The notes beneath the pieces were generated by a model. The model worked only from the letters and a program-made list of their open reading frames with translations, had not been told where the DNA came from and searched no databases. A stretch of 64,000 nucleotides of DNA from Rhytidiadelphus loreus (Eukaryota > Streptophyta > Bryopsida > Hypnales > Hylocomiaceae), in NCBI GenBank assembly GCA_947034895.1, contig OX344763.1, positions 53,691,025 through 53,755,024 on the forward strand, read 5' to 3'. Shown here one piece after another: positions 50,401 through 63,900 of the stretch. The position numbers and the translations under genes were made by a program. Positions within the stretch are counted from its first letter, which is position 1. Each line of letters opens with the position of its first letter.

Positions 50401-53400
50401 TTCAATGATACCACTAAATGAATATTTCTTTGGATATTTGGATTTAAGAAGAATTGCAACTTGCACCACATGTTTGCACATTCTTTTTCACTTGAATTTC
50501 ATGAGTTCCAATATTTCTCTGACATGAAAGTACAGCGCAAGGTTCGTGCATCAATTTCAAATTTAACGTCCAAGGTCATTCAATGATACCACTAAATGAA
50601 TATTTCTTTGGATATTTGGATTTAAGAAGAATTGCAACTTGCACCACATGTTTGCACATTCTTTTTCACTTGAATTTCATGAGTTCCAATATTTCTCTGA
50701 CATGAAAGTTCAACGCAAGGTTTATGCATCAATTTCTAATTTAACGTTCAAGGTCATTCAATGTCACCACCAAATGAATATTTCTTTGGATATTTGGATT
50801 TAAGAAGAATTGCTACTTGCACCACATGTTTGCACATTCTTTGTCACTTGAATTTCATGAGTTCCAATTTTCTATAACATGAAACTACAGCGCAAGGTTC
50901 GTGTATCAATTTCTAGTGTAACGTTCAAGGTCATTCAATGTCACCACCAAATGAATATTTCTTTGGATATTTGGACTTAAGAAGAATTGCAACTTGCACC
51001 ACATGTTTGCACATTCTTTCTCACTTGAATTTCATGAGTTCCAATTTTCTAGGACATGAAAGTTCAACGCAAGGTTTATGCATCAATTTCTAATTTAACA
51101 TTCAAGGTCATTCAATGTCACCACCAAATGAATATTTCTTTGGATATTTGGATTTAAGAAGAATTGCTACTTGCACCACATGTTTGCACATTCTTTGTCA
51201 CTTGAATTTCATGAGTTCCAATTTTCTATAACATGAAACTACAGCGCAAGGTTCGTGTATCAATTTCTAGTGTAACGTTCAAGGTCATTCAATGTCACCA
51301 CCAAATGAATATTTCTTTGGATATTTGGATTTAAGAAGAATTGCTACTTGCACCACATGTTTGCACATTCTTTGTCACTTGAATTTCATGAGTTCCAATT
51401 TTCTATAACATGAAACTACAGCGCAAGGTTCGTGTATCAATTTCTAGTGTAACGTTCAAGGTCATTCAATGTCACCACCAAATGAATATTTCTTTGGATA
51501 TTTGGACTTAAGAAGAATTGCAACTTGCACCACATGTTTGCACATTCTTTGTCACTTGAATTTCATGAGTTCCAATTCTCTATAACATGAAACTAGAGCG
51601 CAAGGTTCGTGTATCAATTTCTAGTATAACGTTCAAGGTCATTCAATGTCACCACCAAATGAATATTTCTTTGGATATTTGGATTTAAGAAGAATTGCTA
51701 CTTGCACCACATGTTTGCACATTCTTTGTCACTTGAATTTCATGAGTTCCAATTTTCTAGGACATGAGAGTACAACGCAAGGTTCGTGCATCAATTTCTA
51801 GTATAACGTTCAAGGTCATTCAATGTCACCACCAAATGAATATTTCTTTGGATATTTGGACTTAAGAAGAATTGCAACTTGCACCACATGTTTGCACATT
51901 CTTTGTCACTTGAATTTCATGAGTTCCAATTCTCTATAACATGAAACTAGAGCGCAAGGTTCGTGTATCAATTTCTAGTATAACGTTCAAGGTCATTCAA
52001 TGTCACCACCAAATGAATATTTCTTTGGATATTTGGATTTAAGAAGAATTGCTACTTGCACCACATGTTTGCACATTCTTTGTCACTTGAATTTCATGAG
52101 TTCCAATTTTCTATAACATGAAACTACAGCGCAAGGTTCGTGTATCAATTTCTAGTGTAATGTTCAAGGTCATTCAATGTCACCACCAAATGAATATTTC
52201 TTTGGATATTTGGACTTAAGAAGAATTGCAACTTGCACCACATGTTTGCAAATTCTTTGTCACTTGAATTTCATGAGTTCCAATTCTCTATAACATGAAA
52301 CTAGAGCGCAAGGTTCGTGCATCAATTTCTAATTTAACGTTCAAGGTCATTCAATGTCACCACCAAATGAATATTTCTTTGGATATTTGGATTTAAAAAG
52401 AATTGCTACTTGCACCACATGTTTGCACATTCTTTTTCACTTGAATTTCATGAGTTCCAATTTTCTATTACATGAAAATACAGCGCAAGGTTCGTTCATC
52501 AATTTCAAATTTAACGTCCAAGGTCATTCAATGATACCACTAAATGAATATTTCTTTGGATATTTGGATTTAAGAAGAATTGCAACTTGCACCACATGTT
52601 TGCACATTCTTTTTCACTTGAATTTCATGAGTTCCAATATTTCTCTGACATGAAAGTACAGCGCAAGGTTCGTGCATCAATTTCAAATTTAACGTCCAAG
52701 GTCATTCAATGATACCACTAAATGAATATTTCTTTGGATATTTGGATTTAAGAAGAATTGCAACTTGCACCACATGTTTGCACATTCTTTTTCACTTGAA
52801 TTTCATGAGTTCCAATATTTCTCTGACATGAAAGTTCAACGCAAGGTTTATGCATCAATTTCTAATTTAACGTTCAAGGTCATTCAATGTCACCACCAAA
52901 TGAATATTTCTTTGGATATTTGGATTTAAGAAGAATTGCTACTTGCACCACATGTTTGCACATTCTTTGTCACTTGAATTTCATGAGTTCCAATTTTCTA
53001 TAACATGAAACTACAGCGCAAGGTTCGTGTATCAATTTCTAGTGTAACGTTCAAGGTCATTCAATGTCACCACCAAATGAATATTTCTTTGGATATTTGG
53101 ACTTAAGAAGAATTGCAACTTGCACCACATGTTTGCACATTCTTTCTCACTTGAATTTCATGAGTTCCAATTTTCTAGGACATGAAAGTTCAACGCAAGG
53201 TTTATGCATCAATTTCTAATTTAACGTTCAAGGTCATTCAATGTCACCACCAAATGAATATTTCTTTGGATATTTGGATTTAAGAAGAATTGCTACTTGC
53301 ACCACATGTTTGCACATTCTTTGTCACTTGAATTTCATGAATTCCAATTTTCTATAACATGAAACTACAGCGCAAGGTTCGTGTATCAATTTCTAGTGTA

Positions 53401-54880
53401 ACGTTCAAGGTCATTCAATGTCACCACCAAATGAATATTTCTTTGGATATTTGGACTTAAGAAGAATTGCAACTTGCACCACATGTTTGCACATTCTTTC
53501 TCACTTGAATTTCATGAGTTCCAATTTTCTAGGACATGAAAGTTCAACGCAAGGTTTATGCATCAATTTCTAATTTAACGTTCAAGGTCATTCAATGTCA
53601 CCACCAAATGAATATTTCTTTGGATATTTGGATTTAAGAAGAATTGCTACTTGCACCACATGTTTGCACATTCTTTGTCACTTGAATTTCATGAGTTCTT
53701 ATTTTCTAGGACATGAAAGTTCAACGCAAGGTTCGTGCATCAATTTCTAATTTAACGTTCAAGGTCATTCAATGTCACCACCAAATGAATATTTCTTTGG
53801 ATATTTGGATTTAAGAAGAATTGCTACTTGCACCACATGTTTGCACATTCTTTGTCACTTGAATTTCATGAGTTCTTATTTTCTAGGACATGAAAGTTCA
53901 ACGCAAGGTTCGTGCATCAATTTCTAATTTAACGTTCAAGGTCATTCAATGTCACCACCAAATGAATATTTCTTTGGATATTTGGATTTAAGAAGAATTG
54001 CTACTTGCACCACATGTTTGCACATTCTTTGTCACTTGAATTTCATGAGTTCCAATTTTCTAGGACATGAGAGTACAACGCAAGGTTCGTGCATCAATTT
54101 CTAGTATAACGTTCAAGGTCATTCAATGTCACCACCAAATGAATATTTCTTTGGATATTTGGACTTAAGAAGAATTGCAACTTGCACCACATGTTTGCAC
54201 ATTCTTTCTCACTTGAATTTCATGAGTTCCAATTTTCTAGGACATGAAAGTTCAACGCAAGGTTTATGCATCAATTTCTAATTTAACGTTCAAGGTCATT
54301 CAATGTCACCACCAAATGAATATTTCTTTGGATATTTGGATTTAAGAAGAATTGCTACTTGCACCACATGTTTGCACATTCTTTGTCACTTGAATTTCAT
54401 GAGTTCCAATTTTCTATAACATGAAACTACAGCGCAAGGTTCGTGTATCAATTTCTGGTGTAACGTTCAAGGTCATTCAATGTCACCACCAAATGAATAT
54501 TTCTTTGGATATTTGGACTTAAGAAGAATTGCAACTTGCACCACATGTTTGCACATTCTTTCTCACTTGAATTTCATGAGTTCCAATTTTCTAGGACATG
54601 AAAGTTCAACGCAAGGTTTATGCATCAATTTCTAATTTAACGTTCAAGGTCATTCAATGTCACCACCAAATGAATATTTCTTTGGATATTTGGATTTAAG
54701 AAGAATTGCTACTTGCACCACATGTTTGCACATTCTTTGTCACTTGAATTTCATGAGTTCCAATTTTCTATAACATGAAACTACAGCGCAAGGTTCGTGT
54801 ATCAATTTCTAGTGTAACGTTCAAGGTCATTCAATGTCACCACCAAATGAATATTTCTTTGGATATTTGGATTTAAGAAG
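47443..54880 (+). repeat. Pair of matching segments at 6199-bp offset
   Basis: The gagttcttattt monomers occur as adjacent pairs at 47496/47673 and 53695/53872, 6199 bp apart: 35 monomers, four of them 178 bp. Subtypes b, c, d (with tctggtg at 48255 and 54454) and c then agree. After about 48.68 kb the left copy has one extra d monomer, so the offset drops to 6022. The left copy has a private aattttacg near 48081. Limits are approximate. Confidence 0.85.
49213..53500 (+). repeat. Large duplicated segment, copy 1 (7261/7438-bp offset)
   Basis: Its order recurs in copy 2 from 56474. Matching markers: tctggtg about 49671 and 56932, gttcgttc 50363 and 57624, atttaacattc 51093 and 58354 (all 7261 bp, 41 monomers), then gttcgttc 52489 and 59927 and tgaattcc 53339 and 60777 (7438 bp, 42 monomers). 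The step means one monomer more in copy 2. It includes the two-monomer open frame at 52354-52653, which is satellite sequence, not a gene. Confidence 0.9.
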
Positions 54881-56473
54881 AATTGCTACTTGCACCACAT
54901 GTTTGCACATTCTTTGTCACTTGAATTTCATGAGTTCCAATTTTCTAGGACATGAGAGTACAACGCAAGGTTCGTGCATCAATTTCTAGTATAACGTTCA
55001 AGGTCATTCAATGTCACCACCAAATGAATATTTCTTTGGATATTTGGACTTAAGAAGAATTGCAACTTGCACCACATGTTTGCACATTCTTTCTCACTTG
55101 AATTTCATGAGTTCCAATTTTCTAGGACATGAAAGTTCAACGCAAGGTTTATGCATCAATTTCTAATTTAACGTTCAAGGTCATTCAATGTCACCACCAA
55201 ATGAATATTTCTTTGGATATTTGGATTTAAGAAGAATTGCTACTTGCACCACATGTTTGCACATTCTTTGTCACTTGAATTTCATGAGTTCCAATTTTCT
55301 ATAACATGAAACTACAGCGCAAGGTTCGTGTATCAATTTCTGGTGTAACGTTCAAGGTCATTCAATGTCACCACCAAATGAATATTTCTTTGGATATTTG
55401 GACTTAAGAAGAATTGCAACTTGCACCACATGTTTGCACATTCTTTCTCACTTGAATTTCATGAGTTCCAATTTTCTAGGACATGAAAGTTCAACGCAAG
55501 GTTTATGCATCAATTTCTAATTTAACGTTCAAGGTCATTCAATGTCACCACCAAATGAATATTTCTTTGGATATTTGGATTTAAGAAGAATTGCTACTTG
55601 CACCACATGTTTGCACATTCTTTGTCACTTGAATTTCATGAGTTCCAATTTTCTATAACATGAAACTACAGCGCAAGGTTCGTGTATCAATTTCTAGTGT
55701 AACGTTCAAGGTCATTCAATGTCACCACCAAATGAATATTTCTTTGGATATTTGGATTTAAGAAGAATTGCTACTTGCACCACATGTTTGCACATTCTTT
55801 GTCACTTGAATTTCATGAGTTCCAATTCTCTATAACATGAAACTACAGCGCAAGGTTCGTGTATCAATTTCTAGTGTAACGTTCAAGGTCATTCAATGTC
55901 ACCACCAAATGAATATTTCTTTGGATATTTGGACTTAAGAAGAATTGCAACTTGCACCACATGTTTGCACATTCTTTGTCACTTGAATTTCATGAGTTCC
56001 AATTCTCTATAACATGAAACTAGAGCGCAAGGTTCGTGTATCAATTTCTAGTATAACGTTCAAGGTCATTCAATGTCACCACCAAATGAATATTTCTTTG
56101 GATATTTGGATTTAAGAAGAATTGCTACTTGCACCACATGTTTGCACATTCTTTGTCACTTGAATTTCATGAGTTCCAATTTTCTAGGACATGAGAGTAC
56201 AACGCAAGGTTCGTGCATCAATTTCTAGTATAACGTTCAAGGTCATTCAATGTCACCACCAAATGAATATTTCTTTGGATATTTGGATTTAAGAAGAATT
56301 GCAACTTGCACCACATGTTTGCACATTCTTTGTCACTTGAATTTCATGAGTTCCAATTTTCTAGGACATGAGAGTACAACGCAAGGTTCGTGCATCAATT
56401 TCTAGTATAACGTTCAAGGTCATTCAATGTCACCACCAAATGAATATTTCTTTGGATATTTGGATTTAAGAAG
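53501..56473 (+). repeat. Domain B monomers between the large duplicated segments
   Basis: This stretch starts with the gagttcttattt pair and then runs mainly b, c, d subtypes in the order c-d-c-d-b. The tctggtg form of d is at 54454 and about 55349, so a 5-monomer spacing (about 885-890 bp) is visible. It ends with subtype-a and b units including two b monomers in a row (56120 and 56297). Only satellite is seen. Confidence 0.7.
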
Positions 56474-59400
56474 AATTGCTACTTGCACCACATGTTTGCA
56501 CATTCTTTTTCACTTGAATTTCATGAGTTCCAATTTTCTATAACATGAAACTACAGCGCAAGGTTCGTGTATCAATTTCTAGTGTAATGTTCAAGGTCAT
56601 TCAATGTCACCACCAAATGAATATTTCTTTGGATATTTGGACTTAAGAAGAATTGCAACTTGCACCACATGTTTGCACATTCTTTGTCACTTGAATTTCA
56701 TGAGTTCCAATTCTCTATAACATGAAACTAGAGCGCAAGGTTCGTGCATCAATTTCTAATTTAACGTTCAAGGTCATTCAATGTCACCACCAAATGAATA
56801 TTTCTTTGGATATTTGGATTTAAGAAGAATTGCTACTTGCACCACATGTTTGCACATTCTTTGTCACTTGAATTTCATGAGTTCCAATTTTCTATAACAT
56901 GAAACTACAGCGCAAGGTTCGTGTATCAATTTCTGGTGTAACGTTCAAGGTCATTCAATGTCACCACCAAATGAATATTTCTTTGGATATTTGGACTTAA
57001 GAAGAATTGCAACTTGCACCACATGTTTGCACATTCTTTCTCACTTGAATTTCATGAGTTCCAATTTTCTAGGACATGAAAGTTCAACGCAAGGTTTATG
57101 CATCAATTTCTAATTTAACGTTCAAGGTCATTCAATGTCACCACCAAATGAATATTTCTTTGGATATTTGGATTTAAGAAGAATTGCTACTTGCACCACA
57201 TGTTTGCACATTCTTTGTCACTTGAATTTCATGAGTTCCAATTTTCTATAACATGAAACTACAGCGCAAGGTTCGTGTATCAATTTCTAGTGTAATGTTC
57301 AAGGTCATTCAATGTCACCACCAAATGAATATTTCTTTGGATATTTGGACTTAAGAAGAATTGCAACTTGCACCACATGTTTGCACATTCTTTCTCACTT
57401 GAATTTCATGAGTTCCAATTCTCTATAACATGAAACTAGAGCGCAAGGTTCGTGCATCAATTTCTAATTTAACGTTCAAGGTCATTCAATGTCACCACCA
57501 AATGAATATTTCTTTGGATATTTGGATTTAAAAAGAATTGCAACTTGCACCACATGTTTGCACATTCTTTGTCACTTGAATTTCATGAGTTCCAATTTTC
57601 TATAACATGAAAATACAGCGCAAGGTTCGTTCATCAATTTCAAATTTAACGTCCAAGGTCATTCAATGATACCACTAAATGAATATTTCTTTGGATATTT
57701 GGATTTAAGAAGAATTGCAACTTGCACCACATGTTTGCACATTCTTTTTCACTTGAATTTCATGAGTTCCAATATTTCTCTGACATGAAAGTACAGCGCA
57801 AGGTTCGTGCATCAATTTCAAATTTAACGTCCAAGGTCATTCAATGATACCACTAAATGAATATTTCTTTGGATATTTGGATTTAAGAAGAATTGCAACT
57901 TGCACCACATGTTTGCACATTCTTTTTCACTTGAATTTCATGAGTTCCAATATTTCTCTGACATGAAAGTTCAACGCAAGGTTTATGCATCAATTTCTAA
58001 TTTAACGTTCAAGGTCATTCAATGTCACCACCAAATGAATATTTCTTTGGATATTTGGATTTAAGAAGAATTGCTACTTGCACCACATGTTTGCACATTC
58101 TTTGTCACTTGAATTTCATGAGTTCCAATTTTCTATAACATGAAACTACAGCGCAAGGTTCGTGTATCAATTTCTAGTGTAACGTTCAAGGTCATTCAAT
58201 GTCACCACCAAATGAATATTTCTTTGGATATTTGGATTTAAGAAGAATTGCTACTTGCACCACATGTTTGCACATTCTTTCTCACTTGAATTTCATGAGT
58301 TCCAATTTTCTAGGACATGAAAGTTCAACGCAAGGTTTATGCATCAATTTCTAATTTAACATTCAAGGTCATTCAATGTCACCACCAAATGAATATTTCT
58401 TTGGATATTTGGATTTAAGAAGAATTGCTACTTGCACCACATGTTTGCACATTCTTTGTCACTTGAATTTCATGAGTTCCAATTTTCTATAACATGAAAC
58501 TACAGCGCAAGGTTCGTGTATCAATTTCTAGTGTAACGTTCAAGGTCATTCAATGTCACCACCAAATGAATATTTCTTTGGATATTTGGATTTAAGAAGA
58601 ATTGCTACTTGCACCACATGTTTGCACATTCTTTGTCACTTGAATTTCATGAGTTCCAATTTTCTATAACATGAAACTACAGCGCAAGGTTCGTGTATCA
58701 ATTTCTAGTGTAACGTTCAAGGTCATTCAATGTCACCACCAAATGAATATTTCTTTGGATATTTGGACTTAAGAAGAATTGCAACTTGCACCACATGTTT
58801 GCACATTCTTTGTCACTTGAATTTCATGAGTTCCAATTCTCTATAACATGAAACTAGAGCGCAAGGTTCGTGTATCAATTTCTAGTATAACGTTCAAGGT
58901 CATTCAATGTCACCACCAAATGAATATTTCTTTGGATATTTGGATTTAAGAAGAATTGCTACTTGCACCACATGTTTGCACATTCTTTGTCACTTGAATT
59001 TCATGAGTTCCAATTTTCTAGGACATGAGAGTACAACGCAAGGTTCGTGCATCAATTTCTAGTATAACGTTCAAGGTCATTCAATGTCACCACCAAATGA
59101 ATATTTCTTTGGATATTTGGACTTAAGAAGAATTGCAACTTGCACCACATGTTTGCACATTCTTTGTCACTTGAATTTCATGAGGTCCAATTCTCTATAA
59201 CATGAAACTAGAGCGCAAGGTTCGTGTATCAATTTCTAGTATAACGTTCAAGGTCATTCAATGTCACCACCAAATGAATATTTCTTTGGATATTTGGATT
59301 TAAGAAGAATTGCTACTTGCACCACATGTTTGCACATTCTTTGTCACTTGAATTTCATGAGTTCCAATTTTCTATAACATGAAACTACAGCGCAAGGTTC

Positions 59401-60950
59401 GTGCATCAATTTCTAATTTAACGTTCAAGGTCATTCAATGTCACCACCAAATGAATATTTCTTTGGATATTTGGACTTAAGAAGAATTGCAACTTGCACC
59501 ACATGTTTGCACATTCTTTCTCACTTGAATTTCATGAGTTCCAATTTTCTAGGACATGAAAGTTCAACGCAAGGTTTATGCATCAATTTCTAATTTAACA
59601 TTCAAGGTCATTCAATGTCACCACCAAATGAATATTTCTTTGGATATTTGGATTTAAGAAGAATTGCTACTTGCACCACATGTTTGCACATTCTTTGTCA
59701 CTTGAATTTCATGAGTTCCAATTTTCTATAACATGAAACTACAGCGCAAGGTTCGTGCATCAATTTCTAATTTAACGTTCAAGGTCATTCAATGTCACCA
59801 CCAAATGAATATTTCTTTGGATATTTGGATTTAAAAAGAATTGCTACTTGCACCACATGTTTGCACATTCTTTTTCACTTGAATTTCATGAGTTCCAATT
59901 TTCTATTACATGAAAATACAGCGCAAGGTTCGTTCATCAATTTCAAATTTAACGTCCAAGGTCATTCAATGATACCACTAAATGAATATTTCTTTGGATA
60001 TTTGGATTTAAGAAGAATTGCAACTTGCACCACATGTTTGCACATTCTTTTTCACTTGAATTTCATGAGTTCCAATATTTCTCTGACATGAAAGTACAGC
60101 GCAAGGTTCGTGCATCAATTTCAAATTTAACGTCCAAGGTCATTCAATGATACCACTAAATGAATATTTCTTTGGATATTTGGATTTAAGAAGAATTGCA
60201 ACTTGCACCACATGTTTGCACATTCTTTTTCACTTGAATTTCATGAGTTCCAATATTTCTCTGACATGAAAGTTCAACGCAAGGTTTATGCATCAATTTC
60301 TAATTTAACGTTCAAGGTCATTCAATGTCACCACCAAATGAATATTTCTTTGGATATTTGGATTTAAGAAGAATTGCTACTTGCACCACATGTTTGCACA
60401 TTCTTTGTCACTTGAATTTCATGAGTTCCAATTTTCTATAACATGAAACTACAGCGCAAGGTTCGTGTATCAATTTCTAGTGTAACGTTCAAGGTCATTC
60501 AATGTCACCACCAAATGAATATTTCTTTGGATATTTGGACTTAAGAAGAATTGCAACTTGCACCACATGTTTGCACATTCTTTCTCACTTGAATTTCATG
60601 AGTTCCAATTTTCTAGGACATGAAAGTTCAACGCAAGGTTTATGCATCAATTTCTAATTTAACGTTCAAGGTCATTCAATGTCACCACCAAATGAATATT
60701 TCTTTGGATATTTGGATTTAAGAAGAATTGCTACTTGCACCACATGTTTGCACATTCTTTGTCACTTGAATTTCATGAATTCCAATTTTCTATAACATGA
60801 AACTACAGCGCAAGGTTCGTGTATCAATTTCTAGTGTAACGTTCAAGGTCATTCAATGTCACCACCAAATGAATATTTCTTTGGATATTTGGACTTAAGA
60901 AGAATTGCAACTTGCACCACATGTTTGCACATTCTTTCTCACTTGAATTT
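56474..60950 (+). repeat. Large duplicated segment, copy 2
   Basis: This segment repeats 49213-53500 and has its own changes: gaggtcc (about 59184) in place of gagttcc, and two additional monomers at 59477-59830 that copy 3 lacks. The match with copy 1 stops near 60950, where a tttctcac unit continues as atttctctgac instead of tctaggac. That joins this copy to a 178-bp unit and is a probable crossover point. The second open frame (59792-60091) lies here. Confidence 0.88.
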
Positions 60951-63900
60951 CATGAGTTCCAATATTTCTCTGACATGAAAGTACAGCGCAAGGTTCGTGC
61001 ATCAATTTCAAATTTAACGTCCAAGGTCATTCAATGATACCACTAAATGAATATTTCTTTGGATATTTGGATTTAAGAGGAATTGCAACTTGCACCACAT
61101 GTTTGCACATTCTTTTTCACTTGAATTTCATGAGTTCCAATATTTCTCTGACATGAAAGTTCAACGCAAGGTTTATGCATCAATTTCTAATTTAACGTTC
61201 AAGGTCATTCAATGTCACCACCAAATGAATATTTCTTTGGATATTTGGATTTAAGAAGAATTGCTACTTGCACCACATGTTTGCACATTCTTTGTCACTT
61301 GAATTTCATGAGTTCCAATTTTCTATAACATGAAACTACAGCGCAAGGTTCGTGTATCAATTTCTAGTGTAATGTTCAAGGTCATTCAATGTCACCACCA
61401 AATGAATATTTCTTTGGATATTTGGACTTAAGAAGAATTGCAACTTGCACCACATGTTTGCACATTCTTTGTCACTTGAATTTCATGAGTTCCAATTCTC
61501 TATAACATGAAACTAGAGCGCAAGGTTCGTGCATCAATTTCTAATTTAACGTTCAAGGTCATTCAATGTCACCACCAAATGAATATTTCTTTGGATATTT
61601 GGATTTAAAAAGAATTGCTACTTGCACCACATGTTTGCACATTCTTTTTCACTTGAATTTCATGAGTTCCAATTTTCTATAACATGAAAATACAGCGCAA
61701 GGTTCGTTCATCAATTTCAAATTTAACGTCCAAGGTCATTCAATGATACCACTAAATGAATATTTCTTTGGATATTTGGATTTAAGAAGAATTGCAACTT
61801 GCACCACATGTTTGCACATTCTTTTTCACTTGAATTTCATGAGTTCCAATATTTCTCTGACATGAAAGTTCAACGCAAGGTTCGTGCATCAATTTCTAAT
61901 TTAACGTCCAAGGTCATTCAATGATACCACTAAATGAATATTTCTTTGGATATTTGGATTTAAGAAGAATTGCAACTTGCACCACATGTTTGCACATTCT
62001 TTTTCACTTGAATTTCATGAGTTCCAATATTTCTCTGACATGAAAGTTCAACGCAAGGTTTATGCATCAATTTCTAATTTAACGTTCAAGGTCATTCAAT
62101 GTCACCACCAAATGAATATTTCTTTGGATATTTGGATTTAAGAAGAATTGCTACTTGCACCACATGTTTGCACATTCTTTGTCACTTGAATTTCATGAGT
62201 TCCAATTTTCTATAACATGAAACTACAGCGCAAGGTTCGTGTATCAATTTCTAGTGTAACGTTCAAGGTCATTCAATGTCACCACCAAATGAATATTTCT
62301 TTGGATATTTGGACTTAAGAAGAATTGCAACTTGCACCACATGTTTGCACATTCTTTCTCACTTGAATTTCATGAGTTCCAATTTTCTAGGACATGAAAG
62401 TTCAACGCAAGGTTTATGCATCAATTTCTAATTTAACATTCAAGGTCATTCAATGTCACCACCAAATGAATATTTCTTTGGATATTTGGATTTAAGAAGA
62501 ATTGCTACTTGCACCACATGTTTGCACATTCTTTGTCACTTGAATTTCATGAGTTCCAATTTTCTATAACATGAAACTACAGCGCAAGGTTCGTGTATCA
62601 ATTTCTAGTGTAACGTTCAAGGTCATTCAATGTCACCACCAAATGAATATTTCTTTGGATATTTGGATTTAAGAAGAATTGCTACTTGCACCACATGTTT
62701 GCACATTCTTTGTCACTTGAATTTCATGAGTTCCAATTTTCTATAACATGAAACTACAGCGCAAGGTTCGTGTATCAATTTCTAGTGTAACGTTCAAGGT
62801 CATTCAATGTCACCACCAAATGAATATTTCTTTGGATATTTGGACTTAAGAAGAATTGCAACTTGCACCACATGTTTGCACATTCTTTGTCACTTGAATT
62901 TCATGAGTTCCAATTCTCTATAACATGAAACTAGAGCGCAAGGTTCGTGTATCAATTTCTAGTATAACGTTCAAGGTCATTCAATGTCACCACCAAATGA
63001 ATATTTCTTTGGATATTTGGATTTAAGAAGAATTGCTACTTGCACCACATGTTTGCACATTCTTTGTCACTTGAATTTCATGAGTTCCAATTTTCTAGGA
63101 CATGAGAGTACAACGCAAGGTTCGTGCATCAATTTCTAGTATAACGTTCAAGGTCATTCAATGTCACCACCAAATGAATATTTCTTTGGATATTTGGACT
63201 TAAGAAGAATTGCAACTTGCACCACATGTTTGCACATTCTTTGTCACTTGAATTTCATGAGTTCCAATTCTCTATAACATGAAACTAGAGCGCAAGGTTC
63301 GTGTATCAATTTCTAGTATAACGTTCAAGGTCATTCAATGTCACCACCAAATGAATATTTCTTTGGATATTTGGATTTAAGAAGAATTGCTACTTGCACC
63401 ACATGTTTGCACATTCTTTGTCACTTGAATTTCATGAGTTCCAATTTTCTATAACATGAAACTACAGCGCAAGGTTCGTGCATCAATTTCTAATTTAACG
63501 TTCAAGGTCATTCAATGTCACCACCAAATGAATATTTCTTTGGATATTTGGATTTAAAAAGAATTGCTACTTGCACCACATGTTTGCACATTCTTTTTCA
63601 CTTGAATTTCATGAGTTCCAATTTTCTATTACATGAAAATACAGCGCAAGGTTCTTGCATCAATTTCAAATTTAACGTCCAAGGTCATTCAATGATACCA
63701 CTAAATGAATATTTCTTTGGATATTTGGATTTAAGAAGAATTGCAACTTGCACCACATGTTTGCACATTCTTTTTCACTTGAATTTCATGAGTTCCAATA
63801 TTTCTCTGACATGAAAGTACAGCGCAAGGTTCGTGCATCAATTTCAAATTTAACGTCCAAGGTCATTCAATGATACCACTAAATGAATATTTCTTTGGAT

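Noticed and set aside
52354..52653. 99-codon open frame as a protein gene
   Set aside because: It is two satellite monomers read through because ctattac and tcaaattt remove the usual stops. The translation repeats itself, has no recognisable domain, and ends at the frame shift of the 178-bp unit.
59792..60091. Same 99-codon open frame, second copy
   Set aside because: It is identical in protein to the first and spaced by the array period (7438 bp). It was copied with the satellite, so recurrence is not evidence of selection.
63515..63814. Same 99-codon open frame, third copy
   Set aside because: It has one Phe to Cys change caused by gttcttgcatc replacing gttcgttcatc, a common satellite variant. 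There is no promoter or coding signal.
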